NCBI RefSeq assembly: GCF_003116815.1
Contig: NZ_QDKQ01000038.1
Span: 1 to 47,727, forward strand
Reading direction: 5' to 3'
Origin: Caulobacter endophyticus
GTDB lineage: Bacteria; Pseudomonadota; Alphaproteobacteria; Caulobacterales; Caulobacteraceae
Length of the DNA stretch: 47,727 bases
Both the position numbers and the translations under genes were made by a program. Positions 26,829-35,150 of the stretch are shown one piece after another (position 1 is the first letter of the stretch; each line of letters opens with the position of its first letter). The notes beneath the pieces are model-generated. The model saw only the letters and a list, made by a program, of their open reading frames with translations, had not been told where the DNA came from and searched no databases.

Positions 26829-27323
26829 ATGAAGCGTCTCCTGGCGGCTGCCGCCGTACTCTCGACCCTGGCCCTGTCGGCCTGCGGCTTCACCCCGCTC
26901 TACGGCCAGCAGGGCGTGACCGGCGGTCTGGGCGCGATCGAGGTGGTGGCGGCCGACGGCCGCGCCGGCTACCTGCTGCGCGAGCAGCTGGAAGACGCCC
27001 TGGCGCGCAATCCCAACGTGCTGCCGTCGCACCGCCTGACCTACAAGGTCGAGGAGCGCCGCTTCGCCCGCGGCGTCCGCATCGACAACGTGGCCAACCG
27101 CTACGAGCTCAACATGAAGGTCGAGTGGAAGCTCACCGACACGACGACGGGCTCGGAAGTGCGCAAGGGCGCGGCGACGGCGGTGGTCACCTACGACTCC
27201 GCCGACCAGCCCTACGCCGCCATCTCCGCCCAGCAGGACGGCCAGGAGCGCGCCGCCGCCGAGGTGGCCCGCAAGATTCAGCTGGACCTGGCCGCGTGGC
27301 TGGCCGGCAAGGCGCCCGCCTGA
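26829..27323 (+). CDS. lptE: LPS-assembly lipoprotein LptE
   Basis: The 164-residue lipoprotein partner of LptD in the outer-membrane LPS translocon, plugging its barrel. The signal peptide ends in STLALSACGFTPLYG; the CGFxPLYG motif after the lipobox is the family hallmark. Later parts (LTYKVEERRFARGV, RYELNMKVEWKLTDT) match the LptE fold. It lies 3 bp after leuS and 4 bp before holA, the standard order, and is expected to be co-transcribed. Confidence 0.93.
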   Translation: MKRLLAAAAVLSTLALSACGFTPLYGQQGVTGGLGAIEVVAADGRAGYLLREQLEDALARNPNVLPSHRLTYKVEERRFARGVRIDNVANRYELNMKVEWKLTDTTTGSEVRKGAATAVVTYDSADQPYAAISAQQDGQERAAAEVARKIQLDLAAWLAGKAPA

Positions 27324-27327
27324 TCAC

Positions 27328-28383
27328 GTGGCCATTCTTTCCAAGCGGCAGGAGGTCGAGCGGTTCCTGAAGGAGCCGACGCCCGACATCCGCGCCGTCG
27401 TCATCTATGGCAAGGACTGGGGCGTGGTGCGCGACCGCGCCCTGCAGCTCGCCCACAAGGTGGTCGAGCGGCCCGATGATCCCTTCGACACCGCTCAGCT
27501 GACCGAGGGCGACCTCGACAGCCAGCCCGGTCGGCTGGAGGAAGAACTGGCGGCCCTGTCGATGATGGGCGGCAAGCGCCTGGTGCGGCTGAGGCTGATG
27601 GGCGAGAAGGCCGGTCCCGACAAGCAGGCCGCCGAAGCCCTGACCGCCCACGTCGAGGGCCGCCTCAATCCCGAGGCCTTCTTCCTGGTCGAGGCCGGGG
27701 CTCTCGGCCGCGACTCCGCCCTGCGCAAGACGGCCGAAAAGGCCAATGGCTGCTACGTCATCCCCTGCTACGAGGACGAGGTCGGCGACATGGCGCGCCT
27801 GACCCGCGACGCCCTCTCGCGCGACGGGGTCAGCCTGAACGGCGAAGCCCTGGACCTGTTCGTCAACCGCCTGCCCAAGGAGCGCGGCGTGGCCCGCGCC
27901 GAGATCGAGCGGCTGGCGCTGTACCTCGGCCCCAACAGCGGCGTGGTGGCCACGCCTGCCGACCTCACCGACTTTCTCGGCGTCGAGCCGGAGGCCTCGC
28001 TCAGCGACGCGGCCGCCGACGCCTTTGGAGGCAAGATCGGTGCGGCCCATGCCGGCCTGCGCCGCGCGGCCCAGGAAGGCGAGGGCGGTCCCGCCGCCGT
28101 CCGGGCCATGGGCTATTATCTGGGCCGCCTGCGCCGCACCCTGACCCTGCACAAGAACGGCGTCGACCTGGGCGCGGCCGCCAAGGCCTCGGGCGTTTTC
28201 TGGAAGACCGAACGCGAATTTCTCCGCCAGGCCCGCGCCTGGACGCTCGAAACGCTGCTGATCGTCCAGCAGGACATCCTGACCGCGGACAAGGCCTGCA
28301 AGACCTCCGGCTCGCCCGACCAGCTGATCGCCGAGCGCCTGGCCCTGCAGATCGCGGGACGCGCGAGGCGGCTGGGGTTGTAG
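27328..28383 (+). CDS. holA: DNA polymerase III subunit delta
   Basis: The clamp-loader subunit that opens the beta sliding clamp. The 351 residues show the HolA layout: an N-terminal RecA-like domain with AVVIYGKDWGVVRDRA, VRLRLMGEKAGPD and a Walker-less P-loop region, then helical domains with LPKERGVARAEIERLALYLG. The start is GTG at 27328, four bases after lptE, with no ATG that would give the conserved LSKRQEVERFL. The repeat that follows likely marks the end of the operon. Confidence 0.95.
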   Translation: MAILSKRQEVERFLKEPTPDIRAVVIYGKDWGVVRDRALQLAHKVVERPDDPFDTAQLTEGDLDSQPGRLEEELAALSMMGGKRLVRLRLMGEKAGPDKQAAEALTAHVEGRLNPEAFFLVEAGALGRDSALRKTAEKANGCYVIPCYEDEVGDMARLTRDALSRDGVSLNGEALDLFVNRLPKERGVARAEIERLALYLGPNSGVVATPADLTDFLGVEPEASLSDAAADAFGGKIGAAHAGLRRAAQEGEGGPAAVRAMGYYLGRLRRTLTLHKNGVDLGAAAKASGVFWKTEREFLRQARAWTLETLLIVQQDILTADKACKTSGSPDQLIAERLALQIAGRARRLGL

Positions 28384-28386
28384 GTA

Positions 28387-28525
28387 AAGGCCCTCTCCCC
28401 GAAGGGGGAGGTGGACCGAACGGCCGGAGGGGGGAAGCATCCCACAATCGCGCCGGTTAGAGGGCCGTAGTCACGTCCCCCTCCGTCGGCTTCGCCGACA
28501 CCTTCCCCTTGAGGGGGCGGGTCTA
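28387..28525. repeat. GC-rich intergenic palindromes, type B (two inverted units)
   Basis: CCTCTCCCCGAAGGGGGAGG with GACCGAACGGCCGGAGGGGG (28387-28436), then the inverted CGTCCCCCTCCGTCGGCTTC and ACCTTCCCCTTGAGGGGGCG (28477-28525). They sit between holA and murJ, on one strand of genes rather than between convergent genes. Confidence 0.75.
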
Positions 28526-28605
28526 GAATGCACTTTCCGTCAAACCTCGGTGCAGTTCCCGCACCTCCGCTTGACGCCCTCTCGCGCAGCGCCCAGAAGC
28601 CGGAC

Positions 28606-30240
28606 GTGACCGACACCGCCGCGCCCGAACCGACGTCCGCTCCGCCCGCCAAGAAGGGCGGGGGACTGCTCAAGTCGTCGATGATCTATTCCGGCCTGAC
28701 CCTGGTCAGCCGGTTCATGGGCTTCGTGCGCGACCTGGCCATGTCGTACCGCATGGGGGCCAGCGCCACGCCGGCCGCCGACGCTTTCGCCACGGCCCTG
28801 GCCTTCCCCAACCTCTTCCGCCGCTTCTTCGCCGAAGGCGCCTTCGCGGCCGCCTTCGTGCCGGCCTACGCCAAGTCGCTGCAGGACGACGGCGAGGAGA
28901 AGGCCGATGTCATGGCCGCCGACGCCATGGCCACCCTGGCGGCGGCCACCATCATCATCACCGTGATCTGCCAGCTGGCCATGCCGTGGCTGATGATGCT
29001 GATCAGCCCCGGCTTCGCCGCCGACCCGGCCAAGTACAAGCTGGCCGTGCTTCTGACCCAGATCACCATGCCCTACCTGCCGTGCATGGCCATCGTCGCC
29101 CACCTGTCGGGCGTTCTGAACGCCCGCGACAGGTTCATCCTGTCGGCCGGCGCGCCGGTGCTGCTGAACATCGCCACCCTGGCCTTCATCCTGCCCCAGA
29201 GCGATCCGATCGATGCGGCGGTCTGGGGCTCGGCCGGCGTGGTCGTGGCGGGCGTGGCCCAGGCGGCCCTGCTCGTCTGGGGCGTCAACAAGTCCGGCGC
29301 CAAGGTCCACTGGCGGCTGCCGCGCCTGACCCCCGAGGTGAAGGCCCTGATCGGCAAGGCCATCCCCGGCGCCCTGGCGGCCAGCGCCACCCAGGTCAAC
29401 ATCTTCATCTCCGGCAACCTGGCCAGCCACGTTCCCGGCGGCCGCACCTGGCTCGCCACCGCCGACCGGCTGTATCAGCTGCCGCTGGGGCTGGTGGGCG
29501 TGGCCATCGGCGTGGCTTTGCTGCCGCGCCTGTCGCGCGCCGTGAACACCGGCGACGGCGACGACGCCCAGAGCGCCATGGATCAGGCCATCGCCCTTGC
29601 GCTCGCCTTCACCCTGCCGGCCGCCGCGGCCCTGGTGGCCATGCCCGGCTTCCTGTCGGACGGCCTCTACACCCGCGGCGAGTTCACCGCCTTCGACGCC
29701 AGCCAGACGGCCTCGGCTCTGTTCTTCTACGGCCTGGGCACCCCCGCCTTCGTGCTGCAGCAGCTCTATTCGCGGGCCTTCTTCGCGCGTGGCGACACCA
29801 AGACGCCGATGCGCTTCGCCCTGATCTCGGTGGCGGTGAACATCGTCTTCGGCATCGTGCTGTTCCGTATGGTGGGCGTGAAGGGCATCGCCGCGGCCAC
29901 CGCCATCGCCTCTTGGCTCAATGTCGGCCAGATGGCCTTCACACTCTGGCGCAAGGGGCACTACGGCCCCTCGGGCCAGACCTGGTCGCGGGTGGCGCGC
30001 ATCCTGCTGGCCAGCCTCGGCATGGGCCTGATCCTGGCGGCGGCCTCGCACTGGCGGCCGCTCATCGAGGCGCCGCTGGAGGCGATGGGCCTGCGCGGCC
30101 GCGTGATCGGGGCCAAGGAACTGGCGCTCGTCCTGACCGTCCTGGTCGGCGGCGGCCTCTATTTCCCGCTGCTGTTCCTGTTCGGCGGCGTCAAGCCCAG
30201 TGAGCTGAAGGCCGCCCTGCGGCGCGGCAAGGCAACCTAG
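28606..30240 (+). CDS. murJ: Lipid II flippase MurJ
   Basis: Inner-membrane MOP-superfamily flippase for lipid II in peptidoglycan synthesis. About 544 residues with 14 predicted helices; signatures are SRFMGFVRDLAMSYRMGAS and ADAFATALAFPNLFRRFFAEGAFAAAFVP (ends ADAFATALAFPNLFRRF and EGAFAAAFVP), with the family Arg and Asp residues. The start is uncertain: GTG at 28606 (VTDTAAPEP) is chosen because an in-frame ATG at 28528 lies inside the repeat and would add 26 unconserved residues. The C-terminus ends at LKAALRRGKAT. A short uncharacterised ORF separates it from trpS. Confidence 0.95.
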   Translation: MTDTAAPEPTSAPPAKKGGGLLKSSMIYSGLTLVSRFMGFVRDLAMSYRMGASATPAADAFATALAFPNLFRRFFAEGAFAAAFVPAYAKSLQDDGEEKADVMAADAMATLAAATIIITVICQLAMPWLMMLISPGFAADPAKYKLAVLLTQITMPYLPCMAIVAHLSGVLNARDRFILSAGAPVLLNIATLAFILPQSDPIDAAVWGSAGVVVAGVAQAALLVWGVNKSGAKVHWRLPRLTPEVKALIGKAIPGALAASATQVNIFISGNLASHVPGGRTWLATADRLYQLPLGLVGVAIGVALLPRLSRAVNTGDGDDAQSAMDQAIALALAFTLPAAAALVAMPGFLSDGLYTRGEFTAFDASQTASALFFYGLGTPAFVLQQLYSRAFFARGDTKTPMRFALISVAVNIVFGIVLFRMVGVKGIAAATAIASWLNVGQMAFTLWRKGHYGPSGQTWSRVARILLASLGMGLILAAASHWRPLIEAPLEAMGLRGRVIGAKELALVLTVLVGGGLYFPLLFLFGGVKPSELKAALRRGKAT

Positions 30241-30244
30241 AGCC

Positions 30245-30409
30245 TTGTCCGAGGCGCTCGGGGACGGTAACGAGCATGCCCATGGCTCCGATCGGTTCCC
30301 CCGCGCCGCGATGGCGCAGCTTCCGCTGAACCCGATCGCCGCGTCCCCGGACGCGGCCCGCGCTTCCGTGCGCGCCGCCATCCTGACCGTTTCCGACATC
30401 CAAGGCTGA
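30245..30409 (+). CDS. Candidate small ORF between murJ and trpS (54 aa, uncertain)
   Basis: An open frame from TTG at 30245 to TGA at 30407-30409, reading [20 protein letters not shown] and ending [18 protein letters not shown]. It fills the gap to trpS, ends 4 bp before the trpS ATG and has coding-like GC third positions. ATG at 30311 would give only 32 residues. I recognise no family and see no clear ribosome-binding site. It could also be an untranslated leader. Confidence 0.3.
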   Translation: MSEALGDGNEHAHGSDRFPRAAMAQLPLNPIAASPDAARASVRAAILTVSDIQG

Positions 30410-30413
30410 AGCC

Positions 30414-31457
30414 ATGACCGACCAAGCTCCCGTTCCGTACGCGGGTCCCAAGCGCATCCTGTCCGGGATCCAGGCCTCCGGGGCCCTGCACCTGGGCAAC
30501 TATCTCGGCGCCCTCAAGCGCTTCGTCGACATCCAGGACGAAGAGCCCTTCATCTTCGTCGCCGACATGCACGCCATCACCGTCTGGCAGGACCCGGCGG
30601 TGCTGGCCCAGCAGACCCGCGAGATCGCCTGCGCCTACATCGCCGCGGGCCTGGATCCCAGGAAGGCGACGATCTTCCCGCAGTCGGCCGTGCCGGCCCA
30701 CGCCGAGCTGGCCTGGATCTTCAACTGCGTTGCGCGTCTGGGCTGGCTCGACCGCATGACCCAGTTCAAGGAAAAGAGCGGCAAGCACAAGGAGCGCAGC
30801 TCGGTGGGCCTCTACACCTACCCGGTGCTGCAGGCGGCCGACATCCTGCTCTACAAGGCCACTCACGTGCCGGTGGGCGAGGACCAGAAGCAGCACCTGG
30901 AACTGACCCGCGACATCGCCCAGAAGTTCAACAACGACTTCGGCGCCCCGGGCGGCCAGCCGGCCTTCTTCCCGGTCACCGAGCCGGTGATCGAGGGGCC
31001 GGCCACCCGCGTCATGAGCCTGCGCGACGGCACGGCCAAGATGAGCAAGTCCGACCCGTCGGACGCCTCGCGCATCAACCTGATGGATGACGCCGACGCC
31101 ATCGCCGCCAAGATCCGCAAGGCCAAGACTGATCCCGAGCCGCTGCCCGAGACCGTCGAGGGCCTGGCAGAGCGTCCGGAAGCCCGCAACCTGGTGGACA
31201 TCTATGCGGCCCTGTCCAGCACCACCCGCGCCAAGGTCATCGAGGACTTCGGCGGCAAGGGCTTTGGCACGTTCAAGCCGGCCCTGGCCGAGCTGGCGGT
31301 CGAGGTCATGAGCCCGATCGGCGCGCGCATGCGCGAACTGACGGCCGATCCGGCCCAGATCGACGCCATTCTCAAGGACGGCGCCGAACGCGCCCGCGCC
31401 GTGGCGGAGCCGGTCGTGGCCGAGACCAAGAAGCTTGTCGGCTTCTGGGGCGCCTGA
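30414..31457 (+). CDS. trpS: Tryptophanyl-tRNA synthetase
   Basis: Class I synthetase, 347 residues. The HIGH-like motif is [17 protein letters not shown] and the KMSKS loop is [15 protein letters not shown]; the signature [20 protein letters not shown] is the tRNA/ATP-binding region of TrpRS. The ATG at 30414 follows CAAGGCTGAAGCC. It is isolated by a terminator at 31466. No tryptophan-rich leader peptide or T-box is visible. Confidence 0.98.
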   Translation: MTDQAPVPYAGPKRILSGIQASGALHLGNYLGALKRFVDIQDEEPFIFVADMHAITVWQDPAVLAQQTREIACAYIAAGLDPRKATIFPQSAVPAHAELAWIFNCVARLGWLDRMTQFKEKSGKHKERSSVGLYTYPVLQAADILLYKATHVPVGEDQKQHLELTRDIAQKFNNDFGAPGGQPAFFPVTEPVIEGPATRVMSLRDGTAKMSKSDPSDASRINLMDDADAIAAKIRKAKTDPEPLPETVEGLAERPEARNLVDIYAALSSTTRAKVIEDFGGKGFGTFKPALAELAVEVMSPIGARMRELTADPAQIDAILKDGAERARAVAEPVVAETKKLVGFWGA

Positions 31458-31465
31458 TCCAATAG

Positions 31466-31492
31466 AGGGGGCGCGGCGTCGCGCCCCCTTGT
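31466..31492 (+). terminator. Terminator of trpS
   Basis: A perfect 10 bp stem, AGGGGGCGCG (31466-31475) with 31480-31489, a GCGT loop and a short TTGTT tail. Confidence 0.75.
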
Positions 31493-31523
31493 TCTCCGCA
31501 TCTCAAAACGCCACATCTCGCCC

Positions 31524-32096
31524 ATGTTCATCCAGACCGAAACCACGCCCAATCCCGACGTGCTGAAGTTCCTCCCCGGCCGCGAGGTCCTGGTGGACGG
31601 CGCGCGGGAGTTCCGCACTCCCGAGGAGGGCGAGGCTTCGCCGCTGGCCGACGCCCTGTTCCGCCTCGGCGACGTCACGCGGGTGTTCTTCGGCCCGGAC
31701 TTCCTGACGGTGACCAAGGGCGAGGACGCCCAGTGGCCGCACCTGAAGGCCCCGATCCTGGCGGCGATCATGGACCACTTCACCAGCGGCCGCCCGCTGC
31801 TGCTCAGCGAGGACGCCGCCGGCGGCCACGACGAGGACGGCGTCTATGACGACGAGGCCGCCCAGATCGTCTCCGAGATCAAGGAACTGCTCGACACCCG
31901 CATCCGCCCGGCCGTGGCCCAGGACGGCGGCGACATCGTCTTCAGCCGCTTCGAGCCGGCCACGGGCGTGGTCTGGCTGCACATGCGCGGCGCCTGCTCG
32001 GGCTGCCCCTCGTCCTCGGCGACGCTGAAGTCGGGCGTCGAGAACATGCTCAAGCACTATGTGCCCGAAGTGACCCGGGTCGAGCAGACGCTCTAG
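31524..32096 (+). CDS. Nfu-type iron-sulfur cluster scaffold protein
   Basis: 190 residues: an N-terminal Nfu_N domain (about 1-90, MFIQTETTPNPDVLKFLPGR) and a C-terminal NifU-like domain (about 110-190) with the cluster-binding GACSGCPSSSATLKSG (CXXC). It carries 4Fe-4S clusters to target apoproteins. The ATG at 31524 is the family start. The gene is preceded by the trpS terminator and followed by a divergent-looking regulatory gap, so it is probably monocistronic. Confidence 0.95.
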   Translation: MFIQTETTPNPDVLKFLPGREVLVDGAREFRTPEEGEASPLADALFRLGDVTRVFFGPDFLTVTKGEDAQWPHLKAPILAAIMDHFTSGRPLLLSEDAAGGHDEDGVYDDEAAQIVSEIKELLDTRIRPAVAQDGGDIVFSRFEPATGVVWLHMRGACSGCPSSSATLKSGVENMLKHYVPEVTRVEQTL

Positions 32097-32152
32097 AAGC
32101 GACGGCTTTTTCCGGCCGGCGACCTTGCGAAACGCGGCGGGAACCCCATACT

Positions 32153-32169
32153 GTAACTCTATAAGTTGC
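32153..32169. promoter_or_regulatory. Small inverted repeat ahead of the nitroreductase gene
   Basis: GTAACT-CTATA-AGTTGC: two 6 bp arms (one mismatch) with a 5 bp AT spacer, about 30 bases before the gene's ATG. It resembles an operator for an HxlR- or MarR-type repressor, none of which is encoded nearby. Confidence 0.4.
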
Positions 32170-32197
32170 TGTTATGGCTCCCTATGAGGATCGCTTG

Positions 32198-32785
32198 ATG
32201 TCCAAGCTCGACACCGCCGCCCTGGCCCAACTGTTCACCGAGGCGCGCACGCGTAACGGCTGGAAGTCCGATCCCGTCCCGGAACCGGTGCTGCGTGAGC
32301 TCTACGACCTGGTGAAGTTCGGCCCGACCGCCGCCAACTCGACCCCGGCCCGCTTCGTCTTCGTGACCAGCCCGGAAGCCAAGGAAAAGCTGGCGGCCCT
32401 GTCGTCGGGTTCGAACGGCCCGAAGATCCTGGCCGCGCCGGTCACCGTCATCGTCGGCTACGACCTCGACTTCCCCGAGACCCTCGACAAGCTGTTCCCG
32501 CACGCCCCGGGCGCCAAGAACTGGTTCAACGACCCGGTGGCCAAGGAGTGGGGCGCGCTGCGCAACAGCTCGCTGCAGGGCGGCTATTTCATCCTGGCGG
32601 CCCGGGCGCTGGGCCTCGACACCGGCCCGATGTCGGGCTTCGACAACGCCGGCGTCGACGCTGCCTTCTTCGCGGGCACCAACATCAAGAGCAATTTCAT
32701 CGCCACCATCGGCTACGGCACCGACGAGGGCCTGTTCCCGCGCAGCCCGCGCCTGGACTTCGAGGAAGCCGCCCAGATCGTCTGA
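32198..32785 (+). CDS. Nitroreductase family protein, RutE/malonic semialdehyde reductase-like
   Basis: A 195-residue flavin (FMN) reductase. [41 protein letters not shown] (seen as [10 protein letters not shown] and [17 protein letters not shown]) and [37 protein letters not shown] (end [11 protein letters not shown]) match the RutE/3-HP dehydrogenase-like branch that reduces malonic semialdehyde or related compounds with NAD(P)H. No rut genes are nearby. ATG at 32198 with AGGA 8 bases upstream is preferred to an in-frame ATG at 32174. A possible operator lies just upstream. Confidence 0.92.
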   Translation: MSKLDTAALAQLFTEARTRNGWKSDPVPEPVLRELYDLVKFGPTAANSTPARFVFVTSPEAKEKLAALSSGSNGPKILAAPVTVIVGYDLDFPETLDKLFPHAPGAKNWFNDPVAKEWGALRNSSLQGGYFILAARALGLDTGPMSGFDNAGVDAAFFAGTNIKSNFIATIGYGTDEGLFPRSPRLDFEEAAQIV

Positions 32786-32786
32786 C

Positions 32787-32848
32787 GTGCGATCCAAGGT
32801 GCGAAAGTCGTACGATTGCGTGCGATTTTCGCACTTCGGCGCTAGAAC
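32787..32848 (+). promoter_or_regulatory. GTGCGA repeat array and promoter of the lipoprotein gene
   Basis: GTGCGA occurs at 32787, 32799 and 32820, with the near copy GTACGA at 32810, so steps are 12, 11 and 10 bp, one helical turn each. The second copy also pairs with the inverted TTTCGCAC at 32827-32834 (8 bp arms). GCTAGAAC at 32841-32848, a perfect Caulobacter -10, follows directly and would place a -35 inside the last repeat. Confidence 0.55.
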
Positions 32849-32855
32849 ATCGCAC

Positions 32856-33527
32856 ATGACCCTCCGTCTCGTGCTCCTCGCCGCGCCGCTGGCCCTGCTG
32901 GCCGCCTGCGGTCCCGCCGAAAAGACCCCCGCCCAGTCCTCGGGCAAGCCCGATGCGGCCCAGCCGGCCGCGCCGGAAGCGACCAGGCCGGCCGACGGCC
33001 ACGCCGTGGTGAAGATCACCCCCTATGTCGGCGGACCGCTGCAGGTGGCCGCCGCAGGCGTCGGCCCCATCACCGCCGCCACCGCCTTCGACCAGCCGAC
33101 GATCCAGGCCCTGTTCCCCAAGGCCGTGGTCAAGAGCGCCTTCATCCACGTGGGCGACGGCCCGCCCGGGCCGATCATCACCGTCGAGCAGGACAACGTC
33201 CCGCTGCTGGAGATCGGCAAGGGTCCCGACGGCGGCATCGCCGAGATCCGCCTGGCGGCCGGCGACGTGCGCGGTCCCAAGGGCGAGAGCCTGCTGGCCA
33301 AGTGGGCGGCGCTGGGCTTCACCCGCGACCAGTGCCGAGCCGGCGAGGGCCGCACCGTCAACCAGACGATCTGCGTGCGCCCCGAGGCCCCGACCGTGGC
33401 CTATGTCTTCGGCGTGCCCGGCTGGACCAAGGGCGGCATGGCCGACGAGGCGACGCTGAAAGCCAAGGGCCAGCTCAACGAGTTCGTCTGGCGCCCGGCC
33501 GAGACCGCCCAGGTCGGGGCCGCCTGA
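32856..33527 (+). CDS. Lipoprotein, DUF1131-like
   Basis: A 223-residue lipoprotein: signal LVLLAAPLALLAAC (Cys18 or so), an Ala/Pro-rich linker, then a domain with VAAAGVGPITAATAFDQPTIQALFP, HVGDGPPGPIITVEQDN and the paired cysteines in FTRDQCRAGEGRTVNQTICVRP. The pattern resembles DUF1131, an uncharacterised periplasmic lipoprotein family. Its start ATG at 32856 lies only about 8 bases from the predicted -10, so the mRNA is probably leaderless or nearly so. It is followed 2 bp later by tsaB, so it may share an mRNA with that gene. Confidence 0.7.
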   Translation: MTLRLVLLAAPLALLAACGPAEKTPAQSSGKPDAAQPAAPEATRPADGHAVVKITPYVGGPLQVAAAGVGPITAATAFDQPTIQALFPKAVVKSAFIHVGDGPPGPIITVEQDNVPLLEIGKGPDGGIAEIRLAAGDVRGPKGESLLAKWAALGFTRDQCRAGEGRTVNQTICVRPEAPTVAYVFGVPGWTKGGMADEATLKAKGQLNEFVWRPAETAQVGAA

Positions 33528-33529
33528 TC

Positions 33530-34174
33530 TTGCGCATTCTTTCCGTCGACACCTGCCTGGCGGCCTCGTCGGTCGCCGTGATCGAGGACGGCCGCTGCCT
33601 GGCCGCCCGCAGCGAACCCATGACCCGCGGCCACCAGGAGCGTATCGCGCCCCTGGCCAGGGAGATCGCCGGCGAGGCCGGGATCGTCTTTTCCGTCCTC
33701 GACCGCATCGCCGTCACCGTCGGCCCCGGCTCGTTCACCGGCCTGCGGGTGGGTCTGTCCTTCGCCAAGGGCCTCGCCGAGGCCCTGTCGATCCCCTGCG
33801 TAGGGATCAACAGCCTGGAGGCCCTGGCGGCCTCCTCTGGGGCTTCCGGCTTCGTCGCCGCGGTCCTCGACGCCAAGATGGGCCAGGTCTACCTGCAGGT
33901 CTTCGACGGCGGGAAGGCCTTGATGGCCCCCGACGCCCTCGACATCGGCTCGGCGACCGCACGCCTGGCCGAACTCTATTCGGGCGGCCCGGCGACCCTC
34001 GTGGGGTCCGGGGCGGCGCTGCTCGAGGGCGTGCTGCCCGAGGCGGTCCGCGTCGATCTTTCCGTCGCCGATCCCGTCGCCGTCGCTCGCCTGGCCGCCG
34101 CGCGGCCCGCCCCGACCCATTCGCCCCGGCCGCTCTATCTGCGCGCGCCCTACGCCACGATGCCGGCCGCATGA
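33530..34174 (+). CDS. tsaB: tRNA t6A synthesis protein TsaB
   Basis: An ASKHA-fold subunit of the TsaBDE complex that makes N6-threonylcarbamoyladenosine at tRNA position 37. The 214 residues include the N-terminal ILSVDTCLAASSVAVIEDG, the HQERIAPLAREI segment and VTVGPGSFTGLRVGLSFAKGLA. The start is TTG at 33530, the only start that gives the conserved N-terminal strand; it lies 2 bp after the preceding lipoprotein stop. The stop overlaps the rimI start by ATGA. Confidence 0.94.
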   Translation: MRILSVDTCLAASSVAVIEDGRCLAARSEPMTRGHQERIAPLAREIAGEAGIVFSVLDRIAVTVGPGSFTGLRVGLSFAKGLAEALSIPCVGINSLEALAASSGASGFVAAVLDAKMGQVYLQVFDGGKALMAPDALDIGSATARLAELYSGGPATLVGSGAALLEGVLPEAVRVDLSVADPVAVARLAAARPAPTHSPRPLYLRAPYATMPAA

Positions 34175-34623
34175 ACCTGCGTCCTGTTGGATTGGAAGCG
34201 TGCTGGGACCTGGCCGACCTGCACGAGAAGGCCTTCGACCGGCCCTGGGCCCCGACCGAGTTCGAGACCCTGCTGAACTCGCCCGGCGTCTTCGCCGTGC
34301 TCGGCTCCTCGGGCGAGCCTGACGAGGCGCGGGGCTTCATCCTGTGCCGGGCTATCGCCGGCGAGGCCGAGATCCTGACCATCGCCGTCGACCCGGCCGC
34401 CCGTCGGCGCGGCTGGGGCGCGGCCCTGGTCGAGATGGCCGCCGGGGTCGCCGCCGAGGCCAAGGCCTTCGACCTCTTCCTGGAGGTGGCGGCCGACAAC
34501 GCGGCGGCCATCGGCCTCTACGGGGCGACCGGCTTTTCGCAAGTCGGTCTCAGGAAGGGCTATTATCCCCATCCGGACGGCGCGAAGGACGCCGTCGTCA
34601 TGCGGCGGGCGCTTAACACTTAG
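34171..34623 (+). CDS. rimI: GNAT acetyltransferase RimI-like (ribosomal protein alanine acetyltransferase)
   Basis: A 150-residue GNAT N-acetyltransferase with the acetyl-CoA loop in ILTIAVDPAARRRGWGAALV (R/Q-x-x-G-x-G/A) and FLEVAADNAAAIGLYGATGF (V/N-x2-A-x-x-L-Y). It is the usual partner of tsaB and probably acetylates S18 or related N-termini. Translation is coupled to tsaB. fur starts about 45 bases after its stop, so the genes may be one operon or fur may have a promoter inside this region. Confidence 0.93.
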   Translation: MNLRPVGLEACWDLADLHEKAFDRPWAPTEFETLLNSPGVFAVLGSSGEPDEARGFILCRAIAGEAEILTIAVDPAARRRGWGAALVEMAAGVAAEAKAFDLFLEVAADNAAAIGLYGATGFSQVGLRKGYYPHPDGAKDAVVMRRALNT

Positions 34624-34670
34624 GTGCCTATTGCCTATTGTGCCCGCGAATCCCCGACGGAGACGCCGCC

Positions 34671-35078
34671 TTGGACCGCCTCGAAAAGCTCTGCATCGAA
34701 AAAGGCATGCGCATGACCGACCAGCGTCGGGTCATCGCGCGCGTACTGTCGTCGGCCGACGACCATCCGGACGTCGAGGAGCTGCACCGTCGCGCCCACG
34801 CCATTGACCCGCACATCTCGATCGCCACGGTCTACCGCACCGTCCGCCTGTTCGAGGAAAGCGGCATCATCGAGCGCCACGACTTCCGTGACGGCCGCTC
34901 GCGCTATGAAGAGACCCCGACCCATCACCACGACCACCTGATCGACATGAAGACCGGCAAGGTCGTCGAGTTCGTGGACGAGGAGATCGAGGCCCTGCAG
35001 CACGCGATCGCCAGGAAGCTTGGCTACAAGCTGATCGATCACCGCCTGGAACTGTATGGCGTTCCGATCGAAGAGTGA
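34671..35078 (+). CDS. fur: Ferric uptake regulator Fur
   Basis: A metal-dependent repressor of iron uptake genes. The 135 residues have the winged-helix DNA-binding part (MRMTDQRRVIARVLSSADDH and ISIATVYRTVRLFEES) and the metal sites in PTHHHDHLIDMKTGKVVEF. The C-terminal CXXC structural zinc cysteines of E. coli Fur are absent, as usual in alphaproteobacteria. The start is TTG at 34671 with CGGAGACG upstream (DRLEKLC start); a TTG at 34638 is less likely. A 14 bp terminator follows. Confidence 0.95.
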   Translation: MDRLEKLCIEKGMRMTDQRRVIARVLSSADDHPDVEELHRRAHAIDPHISIATVYRTVRLFEESGIIERHDFRDGRSRYEETPTHHHDHLIDMKTGKVVEFVDEEIEALQHAIARKLGYKLIDHRLELYGVPIEE

Positions 35079-35095
35079 TTGACAGAGATCAAGAC

Positions 35096-35135
35096 AAAGG
35101 GCGCGGGGATCACTCCCCGCGCCCTTTCTTTTTGG
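35096..35135. terminator. Strong terminator after fur (bidirectional with trmB)
   Basis: A perfect 14 bp stem, AAAGGGCGCGGGGA (35096-35109) with 35114-35127, a TCAC loop, and TTTCTTTTTG beyond. The palindrome can also serve the convergent trmB gene. Confidence 0.92.
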
Positions 35136-35150
35136 CCTCGCAAGGCGGCG

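Noticed and set aside
24795..27032. Minus-strand open frame of 745 codons across leuS
   Set aside because: Antisense to a certain leuS gene, with repeated simple composition and no recognisable motif.
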